A stretch of 36,848 nucleotides of DNA, taken from Acholeplasmatales bacterium. GTDB taxonomy: Bacteria > Bacillota_I > Bacilli_A > Acholeplasmatales > Anaeroplasmataceae. The position numbers and the translations under genes were made by a program. The stretch spans positions 1 through 36,848 of the forward strand of contig JAFTDB010000019.1 in NCBI GenBank assembly GCA_017454375.1, read 5' to 3'. Below the pieces are notes generated by a model that did no database searches, had not been told where the DNA came from, and saw only the letters and a program-made list of their open reading frames with translations. Below are positions 9,558 through 15,859 of the stretch, one piece after another (the first letter of the stretch is position 1; each line of letters begins with the position of its first letter).

Positions 9558-9586
9558 ATTGTAACAGGCTTTTGCATTATATGCAA
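9558..9586 (-). promoter_or_regulatory. higBA promoter with palindromic operator
   Basis: On the minus strand, TTGCAT (9586-9581) and TACAAT (9563-9558) are separated by exactly 17 bases. The -10 is extended by TGT. The -35 is one arm of the palindrome TTGCAT-TAT-ATGCAA (9572-9586), so a bound HigA dimer would block RNA polymerase. Autorepression is the known mode for HigA; here it is inferred from geometry. Confidence 0.75.
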
Positions 9587-9646
9587 TAAAAATTTACTAG
9601 CAAGGTAAAAATCATTTGTATAAAATTATATTATTACAAAAAGAAA

Positions 9647-9662
9647 AACACCCGAAGGTGTT
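9647..9662 (-). terminator. Terminator of the glycosylation operon, UUCG tetraloop
   Basis: On the minus strand AACACC-TTCG-GGTGTT (9662-9647) is followed by TTTCTTTTT. The stem begins inside the TAA stop codon of the GtrA gene. UUCG is an unusually stable RNA tetraloop. Confidence 0.88.
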
Positions 9663-10170
9663 ATTCATTAGTTTCATTTTCTTTTTGTTCTTCAGGTTTA
9701 ACATTGAAGACAAATATCTTTCTTCCAATATAATTCATGATTAATACAATAATTGTCATTAATACTTTGAAGAATAATTTCCAGAAATCAAAATCAACAA
9801 TTATATGCCATGTTACTTTACCAAAAAGTGGACTTGCTAGTAACATGCCAAGCTCTGTTAATCCAAAGCCTACTAGGCTTAGGATAACAAATTTTAAGAA
9901 TACAATTTTTGATTTAGTTTGCTTTTCTGTAATATATCTATAAACAAATTTTTGTAAGAACCAGTTTACTAGTAATCCTGTAGTAAAGCCTAAGGCTGTA
10001 GAGATGAAGATATTTAATCCAGCATCTTTACCTAATACTTCAGGATTTATTTTTGGAAGAAGTAATAGATTGAATAAATAGAAGATGGCGTAATCACAAA
10101 GTGTTGCTATACCACCTACTATTAAGAATCTAATTATTTCTTTAAATATATCTTTCTTACTCTGATTCAT
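9661..10170 (-). CDS. GtrA-like membrane protein, putative lipid-linked sugar flippase
   Basis: The 169-aa protein has four hydrophobic segments and the GtrA/GtcA start pattern (R-F-L-I-V-G-G-I-A-T-L-x-D-Y-A). Residues in TM3-TM4 are followed by a short charged tail rich in E/K/N. Members are thought to help move undecaprenyl-phosphate-linked sugars across the membrane. It overlaps the GT2 gene by 14 bases and is the last gene of the YfhO-GT2-GtrA operon, which fits that role. It has no active-site residues to inspect, so function rests on family and context. Confidence 0.87.
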   Translation of the reverse strand: MNQSKKDIFKEIIRFLIVGGIATLCDYAIFYLFNLLLLPKINPEVLGKDAGLNIFISTALGFTTGLLVNWFLQKFVYRYITEKQTKSKIVFLKFVILSLVGFGLTELGMLLASPLFGKVTWHIIVDFDFWKLFFKVLMTIIVLIMNYIGRKIFVFNVKPEEQKENETNE

Positions 10171-11113
10171 CTAAAACCTCTATGTTAGATTCCTCTTCAA
10201 TATAAATAGGCCTTCTTTGCGTTTGTTTTCTAACATCGTATAATAAGCGGAATAAATAGAATAACACGATAAAAAGGGCCAAGAATAAAGCGTCAAGCCT
10301 TATTGGGTTCCAATCGAATGCTGCATAGCTTCCTGCTTGTACAGCATTGTAGATTCCTTTACCTGTGTCGAAGCATAATAAGAAGAATACTAACCAGGCA
10401 ATAACCTTAGGAATGTATTCGTAGAATCTAGAGAATTCTCTCATACCTAGGATAGCGTATAAGAATAATTTCTTGAAATTCCATTTAGATGTACCAGCAC
10501 TACGCTTTTGATAATCGAATTCGATAATCTTTTGTTTGAATCCAACGAAATGATAAATTCCTTTTGTGAATCTTTCATGATCCTTGATTGATAAGAAGGC
10601 ATCAACTGCTCTTTTATCAAGAAGACAATAATCTCTTGCTCCTTGAGCCATACCCTTATCCTTTGTAACAAAGGCATACACCTTATAAAATGATAAGCTG
10701 AAGAAGGCACTTAGCTTAGAACCGCCATGACGATTCTTTTGTCTAGTGAAGATTAGGTTATAACCCTCCTCATGAGCCTTAATCAAATCAGGTAGTAGAT
10801 ATGGAGGATCTTGTAAGTCTACATCCATTATTACAGCCGCATCACTATTCATTCTCTTGGCAGCCTCTAGACCTGCATACATGGCAGCTTCCTTACCGAA
10901 GTTTCTAGAGAAAGATAAATATTTAATTCTCTTATCCTTTTCTGCTAGAGATTTCATTATCTCTAGTGAATTATCCTTAGAACCATCATTTACAAATACT
11001 ACATTAAAGTCATAATCATCATTTAAATATTTAATGACTTCATTATAGTAGATTTCAATTGTTTCTTGTTCGTTATAACAAGGAACAACGATGGTAATTC
11101 TTTTCTTATTCAT
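10157..11113 (-). CDS. Family 2 glycosyltransferase, CsbB/GtrB-like polyprenyl-phosphate sugar synthase
   Basis: The 318-aa GT2 enzyme has V-V-P-C-Y-N-E-Q-E-T-I at the N-terminus, the metal/nucleotide motif D-V-D-L-Q-D-P-P (~97-104), and Q-G-A-R-D-Y-C-L-L-D-K in the acceptor region. Two C-terminal transmembrane helices (~233-255, 270-292) are followed by a basic then acidic tail. This is the DPM1/GtrB/CsbB layout, expected to transfer a sugar from a nucleotide donor to undecaprenyl phosphate at the inner face. The 8-base overlap with the upstream YfhO-like gene and 14-base overlap with gtrA imply translational coupling. The donor sugar cannot be read from sequence. Confidence 0.9.
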   Translation of the reverse strand: MNKKRITIVVPCYNEQETIEIYYNEVIKYLNDDYDFNVVFVNDGSKDNSLEIMKSLAEKDKRIKYLSFSRNFGKEAAMYAGLEAAKRMNSDAAVIMDVDLQDPPYLLPDLIKAHEEGYNLIFTRQKNRHGGSKLSAFFSLSFYKVYAFVTKDKGMAQGARDYCLLDKRAVDAFLSIKDHERFTKGIYHFVGFKQKIIEFDYQKRSAGTSKWNFKKLFLYAILGMREFSRFYEYIPKVIAWLVFFLLCFDTGKGIYNAVQAGSYAAFDWNPIRLDALFLALFIVLFYLFRLLYDVRKQTQRRPIYIEEESNIEVLDESE

Positions 11114-14006
11114 TAATTATCCCATCTTTCTTTTTTAGAATATATAAACCAAAGCTTGTTATTAAAATAGTATTATAAATTATACAACCTAAAAGTGTTA
11201 CTTTACAACTAATATAATAATATTTAGGTTCAAAATTTAAGGTAATATCAACATTTGTTGTACCCTCAGGAACTATTACTCCTAAGAATCCCGAATCGAT
11301 ATTACAAGTTTCGTATAAAGTGTTAGTTACTTTCCAGTCCTCTGAATAAGTATAAGGTGTTTTAACAATTACTGCTTTATTATTAGCATTTGTGAATTTA
11401 ATATTCATTGTTTCATTATTGAAGCTAAATTCACGATTCTTATATTCTTGTTGTTTAGTGAAATATTCATCATATAAGTCGTAATCAAATCCCCACGCCT
11501 TAACATATGAAGAAGTTGTTTTTGAGCTTGTTGGAATTAGTAACATGATTGGATCATAATTATCTTTAAACGATAGATTGTAATGAATTGGATGATATGA
11601 TCTTTGTTCCTCACCATCTTCATTAACTGATTTACTAACTAGATAATAGTGATGACTATTTGAAGTTGTGATATCAGTTGAGCTAATAGAGAAATATACC
11701 ATATCATGCTCAAATAGATTTTGATATTTAGGATCTGATAAATCATATGCATAATATCCATTACCATCAAATTTACCATCATTAAATCTTGTTAGAGTAT
11801 AAGATGTTACATTAGTGTTATTGAATATAGTAGTATAGAAATCATTATAATCAACAGTTCCTATATTTGATTTAATAATCTTATCATAATTGTCGTAAGC
11901 TTTTATTGTTTCCTTTTTAGCATCCTCAGCTGGTTTATCTAATGCTTTAACATAACCATAACGCAGAAGTGCTAAATCCTTAGTGAAGGTTTCTGAATTC
12001 AAGCTAGAGTTTGTAAATATTTGATCATAGACCATGAATTCATAAACTTCCTTTTGTTCATAATAAATTGTATTATCAACAACACCTAGCTTAGTGTAAT
12101 ACTTTTCTGGTAGATTAACATAGTTTGCACAATCCTGATCTTGGATAACATATTTGTTAGCGAAGATAGGAGCTGTTAATAGATTATATCCATAAATGGA
12201 TGCTCTAGACCAGCTAGTTGTATATTTATTATGGAATGTACTTGTATATTCATTAAGTGGAGTATTATAGAATGATTGGAAGAAGCTTCCATAATTTGTC
12301 ATACCTAATATGACATTGGTGTTAGTTAAAGCATTTGCTTTATCTGACATCATATTAGTTCTGAAATTATATGAATAATTAGTAAGTGACTTTAAGGTAT
12401 TCATTCTCTTAGTGATTGCTTGTTCATTTTGCATATAATCACGAGAACCTACATTAGAGAATGTGATGATACCAGAAAATACTACCTCACCACAGATTGT
12501 TAGCATTATAGCTGCATAGGCTAACTTTAATAATTTTTCTTTTTTGAATAATTGGAATATAAAGCCTAAGAATAATAGTAATATATAAATTCCAATAAAT
12601 ATTAGTGTACCAATTAGGATTGGTGCGAAATAGCTATCACCCTTAGAATAGTGGATGAAGATATCTGGATTAGTTATGTATACTATAGATAATGTTACAA
12701 ATCCAGCTACAAGCATAGTAAGTGGTGCTAGCTTAATAAAATTATTCTTACCAACATAGAAGTTTTGTTTGTTCATTGCTAAACCCATTGCGTAGAAGTT
12801 TAGCATATATGGGATAAAGAACCATCTAGAATATGGAATCTTAGATACAGTAAATATCATTGCGAATAGCGGCATGCAAAACATTAGGTTAAATAATATT
12901 AACCAAATCTTTAGCTTCCATTCGCCTTTTCCTCTTGTGAAGAAGAAATAAGTTAAATAGATTACACCACCACTAGTCATATAGAATGTGGCATGCTCAC
13001 GCATATAATCACCAGCACTGATTAGACATAAGCTGAATGGGCTGTTTGGAATGAATAGGTTACACCACATTGTGAAATAGTGTCTAATTGAGATTTTGAC
13101 ATTCTCGCTTGATCCTGTTGTGTAATACCATAGTGATGGGTCAGCAGATGAATCAGTTCTTGATGATTCTTCTAGTACATAGAATACTGATGGTACTAGG
13201 ATGAAGGCAGCCATCATAACACCAATCAAGATCATTCCTAAGAATTCTAATAGTCTTAGATAGAATTCTTTGGATATTAAGAAGAATCTCCTAAGCTCCA
13301 TTGAATATCTTATAACAAAGAATACCGCAAAGAAGGCTAGAATCATATATCCTATATAATAATCATATAATAATACGGCTACTACATAGATAGGGACTAT
13401 TAAATAATAAAATCCTTTCTTATCTATTAATAGATCTACTATTACCATTGCTAGAGGTACATAAAAACAAATACCTAAATAAACTGGGAATACCATCTCT
13501 GCTTGGGTAACACCACCAACGAAGAATATCATTGCTAGTATTAAAGCTATCTTGGTATTACAGTTCTTTCTAACAAAGAAATAATATAGTAGTAGTGATC
13601 CACCGGCAACTCTTAATAGATTAGATAATACATATGCCATTTCAGTTGGCATAAAGAATGAGAATAGATAAGCTATAAATAAGAATATATCTAGTGGTAT
13701 ATAATACACACTCGCAAAGAATGATGTACCACCAAATAGGGTTCTATCATATAGTGAGACCTGACCGGCCTTTAGCCTATTTAAAAAGCCTACAGCGTAT
13801 GCATGATACTGGATTATATCATCTGTGCTACAATTCAAAAAGGTATTGTAGAATGATGGATATATCAGTAGTACCATAACTACTATAAATAGTATTACTG
13901 CAAGTAATATTGAAGTTTTTATTTTTGATGAGAAAATCATATTCCAAAAATTTATTAACTTATTAATAAATCTTTTGAACCATGATTTTTTTATTGTATC
14001 TTCCAT
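11106..14006 (-). CDS. YfhO-family GT-C membrane glycosyltransferase
   Basis: The 966-aa protein has about a dozen transmembrane segments starting at ~31. A conserved acidic first outer loop (N-C-S-T-D-D-I-I-Q-Y-H-A, ~58-69) is where GT-C enzymes carry their catalytic Asp. A large outer domain (~540-925) and a final transmembrane helix follow. In Bacillus subtilis YfhO works with CsbB and a GtcA-type protein to add GlcNAc to lipoteichoic acid. The same three functions are encoded here in one overlapping operon, so transfer of a lipid-linked sugar to an outer-surface polymer or glycolipid is inferred. The start is supported by AGGAG 8 bases before the ATG. An extended -10 (TGA-TATAAT, minus 14043-14035) lies upstream. 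Confidence 0.88.
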   Translation of the reverse strand: MEDTIKKSWFKRFINKLINFWNMIFSSKIKTSILLAVILFIVVMVLLIYPSFYNTFLNCSTDDIIQYHAYAVGFLNRLKAGQVSLYDRTLFGGTSFFASVYYIPLDIFLFIAYLFSFFMPTEMAYVLSNLLRVAGGSLLLYYFFVRKNCNTKIALILAMIFFVGGVTQAEMVFPVYLGICFYVPLAMVIVDLLIDKKGFYYLIVPIYVVAVLLYDYYIGYMILAFFAVFFVIRYSMELRRFFLISKEFYLRLLEFLGMILIGVMMAAFILVPSVFYVLEESSRTDSSADPSLWYYTTGSSENVKISIRHYFTMWCNLFIPNSPFSLCLISAGDYMREHATFYMTSGGVIYLTYFFFTRGKGEWKLKIWLILFNLMFCMPLFAMIFTVSKIPYSRWFFIPYMLNFYAMGLAMNKQNFYVGKNNFIKLAPLTMLVAGFVTLSIVYITNPDIFIHYSKGDSYFAPILIGTLIFIGIYILLLFLGFIFQLFKKEKLLKLAYAAIMLTICGEVVFSGIITFSNVGSRDYMQNEQAITKRMNTLKSLTNYSYNFRTNMMSDKANALTNTNVILGMTNYGSFFQSFYNTPLNEYTSTFHNKYTTSWSRASIYGYNLLTAPIFANKYVIQDQDCANYVNLPEKYYTKLGVVDNTIYYEQKEVYEFMVYDQIFTNSSLNSETFTKDLALLRYGYVKALDKPAEDAKKETIKAYDNYDKIIKSNIGTVDYNDFYTTIFNNTNVTSYTLTRFNDGKFDGNGYYAYDLSDPKYQNLFEHDMVYFSISSTDITTSNSHHYYLVSKSVNEDGEEQRSYHPIHYNLSFKDNYDPIMLLIPTSSKTTSSYVKAWGFDYDLYDEYFTKQQEYKNREFSFNNETMNIKFTNANNKAVIVKTPYTYSEDWKVTNTLYETCNIDSGFLGVIVPEGTTNVDITLNFEPKYYYISCKVTLLGCIIYNTILITSFGLYILKKKDGIINE

Positions 14007-14034
14007 TGTTTTCTCCTGAAAAAATCTATGCTAA

Positions 14035-14043
14035 ATTATATCA
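14035..14043 (-). promoter_or_regulatory. Extended -10 for the YfhO-GT2-GtrA operon
   Basis: TGATATAAT on the minus strand lies about 30 bases before the YfhO start codon. No convincing -35 is seen, consistent with an extended -10 promoter. Confidence 0.6.
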
Positions 14044-14069
14044 TAAAAAATATTTTTTTCATATATTTA

Positions 14070-14086
14070 ATGAAAATAATTTTCAT
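14070..14086. promoter_or_regulatory. Fur-like 7-1-7 palindrome in a divergent intergenic region
   Basis: ATGAAAAT-A-ATTTTCAT is a perfect inverted repeat. Its core TGAAAATAATTTTCA matches the Fur box TGATAATNATTATCA at 12 of 14 defined positions. It lies between the promoters of the yfhO operon and the small acidic gene plus xth. A Fur/PerR/Zur-family regulator is possible; the binding protein is unknown. Confidence 0.4.
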
Positions 14087-14089
14087 ATC

Positions 14090-14117
14090 TTGTTTTTAAT
14101 TTTTTTTATTTTATAAT
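14090..14117 (+). promoter_or_regulatory. Promoter of the small acidic gene and xth
   Basis: TTGTTT (14090-14095) and a perfect TATAAT (14112-14117) are separated by 16 bases. The start codon of the small gene lies 29 bases after the -10. Confidence 0.6.
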
Positions 14118-14146
14118 AGATTGTAAGTTAGGAGGGTTGATGTTTT

Positions 14147-14326
14147 ATGTTTGAAGATTATGAGGATGAATTATTAGACTTAGAAGATGAAGAAGTTCAC
14201 TTCGATCCAAATGAAGATATGGAAGCATATTATGAGTTTGATTTATTAGATATTCTTGAAGACATTGATATCAATTCTCAAGATTTATCTAGAACAGAGA
14301 TTAACACTATTTTACATCAAAAGTAG
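14147..14326 (+). CDS. Small acidic protein (59 aa), unknown function
   Basis: I do not recognise this protein. The frame begins ATG at 14147, ten bases after a near-perfect AGGAGGG (14130-14136), and ends with TAG at 14324-14326. About 22 of 59 residues are Asp or Glu, concentrated in the first 41, with repeated L-L-D and D-E-L-L motifs. There is no Cys, signal peptide or membrane segment. The gene stop lies 10 bases before the exodeoxyribonuclease III start, so the two are almost certainly co-transcribed. Its own -10 and strong RBS, together with good reading-frame codon use, argue that it is real. An acidic partner of a DNA-binding or DNA-repair enzyme (DNA mimic or chaperone-like) is speculation. 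Confidence 0.7.
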   Translation: MFEDYEDELLDLEDEEVHFDPNEDMEAYYEFDLLDILEDIDINSQDLSRTEINTILHQK

Positions 14327-14336
14327 GAATAAGCTT

Positions 14337-15089
14337 ATGAAAATGATCAGTTGGAATGTCAATGGCATTCGCGCATGTTTAGAAAAAGGCTTTATGGATT
14401 TCTTCAAATCGGCTGATGCCGATTTTTTTGCAGTACAAGAGACAAAAATGCAAGAAGGCCAAAGAGATTTAGAGGTAGAAGGCTACTATAGATTTATGTC
14501 TAGTGCCGAGAAAAAGGGCTACAGTGGTACATTAATCTATACTAAGCATAAACCACTTAATGTAGTTTATGGTATTCATGGACTATACAATGATGAGGGC
14601 AGAGTAATAACATTAGAATATGATAAATTCTTTTTTGTTAATGCTTATGTACCAAATTCTAAAGAAGAATTAGCTAGACTTGATTACCGTATGGTATATG
14701 AAGATAACTTAAGAAATTATTTATGTGAATTAAATGAAAAGAAGGTAGTCATCTACTGTGGTGATTTAAATGTAGCTCATGAAAGAATTGATTTAAAGAA
14801 CCCAGATGCAAATACTAGAAACCCTGGCTTCTCTAATGAAGAAAGAGAAAAAATGACAATGCTTTTGGATGCTGGATTCACAGATACATTTAGATATTTA
14901 TATCCACAAGAAATACAATATAGTTGGTGGAGCTATCGCTTCAATTCTAGAATGAAAAACATAGGCTGGAGAATCGATTATTTTATAGTTTCAAAGGCTT
15001 TAAATAATAGAATTATTGATGCGAAAATCCATTCTAATGTTTATGGCAGTGATCACTGTCCAGTTGAATTAGATATTAACCTAGACTAA
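14337..15089 (+). CDS. xth: Exodeoxyribonuclease III / AP endonuclease
   Basis: The 250-aa protein has all ExoIII family motifs: S-W-N-V-N-G-I-R-A at the N-terminus, V-Q-E-T-K-M (metal-binding Glu), Y-V-P-N-S, the catalytic G-D-L-N-V-A-H, W-R-I-D-Y-F and the terminal G-S-D-H-C-P-V. It would cut DNA at abasic sites and remove 3' blocking groups in base excision repair. The open frame extends upstream to 14256, but that extension overlaps the small acidic gene in another frame and encodes no family sequence. ATG 14337 with AGGA nearby gives the normal N-terminus. It is the second gene of a two-gene operon. The terminator stem begins in its stop codon. Confidence 0.95.
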   Translation: MKMISWNVNGIRACLEKGFMDFFKSADADFFAVQETKMQEGQRDLEVEGYYRFMSSAEKKGYSGTLIYTKHKPLNVVYGIHGLYNDEGRVITLEYDKFFFVNAYVPNSKEELARLDYRMVYEDNLRNYLCELNEKKVVIYCGDLNVAHERIDLKNPDANTRNPGFSNEEREKMTMLLDAGFTDTFRYLYPQEIQYSWWSYRFNSRMKNIGWRIDYFIVSKALNNRIIDAKIHSNVYGSDHCPVELDINLD

Positions 15090-15112
15090 GACCCAATAGC
15101 GGGGTCTTTTTT
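15088..15112 (+). terminator. Terminator after xth
   Basis: AAGACCC (15088-15094) pairs with GGGTCTT (15102-15108), with a T-run to 15112. The stem overlaps the TAA stop. Confidence 0.85.
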
Positions 15113-15137
15113 AATTCTTCTAATTTTTACTAAAAAA

Positions 15138-15146
15138 TGTTATAAT
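15138..15146 (+). promoter_or_regulatory. Extended -10 promoter for the mini-lipoprotein
   Basis: TGTTATAAT lies about 40 bases before the start codon. There is no clear -35 at 17 bases. Confidence 0.6.
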
Positions 15147-15186
15147 ATAATTTACAACGCAGTTAAAAGTAGTGGAGGTGAAGAAG

Positions 15187-15702
15187 ATGAAGAACAAAAT
15201 ATTGTTAACTAGCTTAGTTGTTTTATCTTCTTTAGCAGTAAATTCCTGTAGTGATAATCTTAACAATATGTTCCAGCTTGGTGGAGGCTTTTATAAGTAT
15301 GCCGAAACTACGACAGTTGAACCTACTACAACTACTACAGAGCCTGTGTCAACCACAACTACTGATCCTGTAACGACTACGACAACAGAATCACCAGTCG
15401 CTACAACAACTACGACTACGGCTAGTCCTTTTACCACAACCGCATCACCAGATACGCCTACTAAGCTTGCGGCGCCTGTAATGACATGGCGAGGTGATAC
15501 ATATTCTTGGCAAGCAATTCCAAATGCTGATTATTATGAATTTCACTGTGGAAGCGAAACTAAAACTGTTAGGACAACATCTTATACATTTAATCCACCA
15601 GTTGATTTCAATGGTGAAATATATGTAATTGCTTGTTCAAATAACTCATTGTATACAAAAAGTGATAAATCTAATTCAATTTGGATATCTGTTTTAGCTT
15701 AA
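15187..15702 (+). CDS. Mini-lipoprotein: lipobox, Thr-rich stalk and one FN3-like module
   Basis: The start is ATG 15187, because GGAGGTGA (15174-15181) is its ribosome binding site and the earlier in-frame GTG lies before it. The 171-aa product has a signal peptide with lipobox V-N-S-C (Cys21), a Thr/Pro stalk of repeated E-P-(V/T)-T-T-T-T units (~40-90) and one beta module. That module starts K-L-A-A-P-V and continues with a W-x-A-I-P-N-A-D-Y-Y-E-F segment. The same opening occurs in the first FN3-like module of the giant peptidase encoded next. It therefore looks like the anchor and first domain of its neighbour without the enzyme. A separate terminator and promoter between them suggest independent expression. 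Function is unknown; a surface binding or spacer protein is possible. Confidence 0.85.
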   Translation: MKNKILLTSLVVLSSLAVNSCSDNLNNMFQLGGGFYKYAETTTVEPTTTTTEPVSTTTTDPVTTTTTESPVATTTTTTASPFTTTASPDTPTKLAAPVMTWRGDTYSWQAIPNADYYEFHCGSETKTVRTTSYTFNPPVDFNGEIYVIACSNNSLYTKSDKSNSIWISVLA

Positions 15703-15704
15703 TT

Positions 15705-15752
15705 AAAAGCGCATTGGCTGTGATTTTGTTGCGGTCTAATGTGCTTTTTGCT
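15705..15752 (+). terminator. Terminator after the mini-lipoprotein
   Basis: AAAAGCGCATT (15705-15715) pairs with AATGTGCTTTT (15738-15748) with one G-U pair. The hairpin has a 22-base loop and is followed by T-rich sequence. Confidence 0.7.
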
Positions 15753-15805
15753 TTTATAAAGGAAGCTATCTGTAATTTCGAATACTAGGAAAAATTATAA
15801 AATAA

Positions 15806-15837
15806 TGTTATACTAAAATGTAATACTTTTACATTTT
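15806..15837 (+). promoter_or_regulatory. Extended -10 and 23-bp palindromic operator before the M60-like peptidase gene
   Basis: An extended -10 (TGTTATACT, 15806-15814) is followed with no gap by the perfect inverted repeat AAAATGTAA-N5-TTACATTTT (15815-15837). The palindrome covers the expected transcription start, the usual place for repressor action. It is not a cre site, and the regulator is not identifiable. It would also form a short hairpin at the 5' end of the mRNA. Confidence 0.6.
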
Positions 15838-15859
15838 AATGGAAAGATTGGAGTGATTG

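Noticed and set aside
14256..14336. Longer N-terminus of exodeoxyribonuclease III
   Set aside because: The 27 extra codons lie inside the small acidic gene in another frame and do not match the family; the ATG at 14337 gives the conserved start.
15300..15470. Thr-tract as a simple-sequence phase-variation switch
   Set aside because: The Thr codons are mixed (ACA, ACT, ACG, ACC), so there is no uniform short repeat to slip on.
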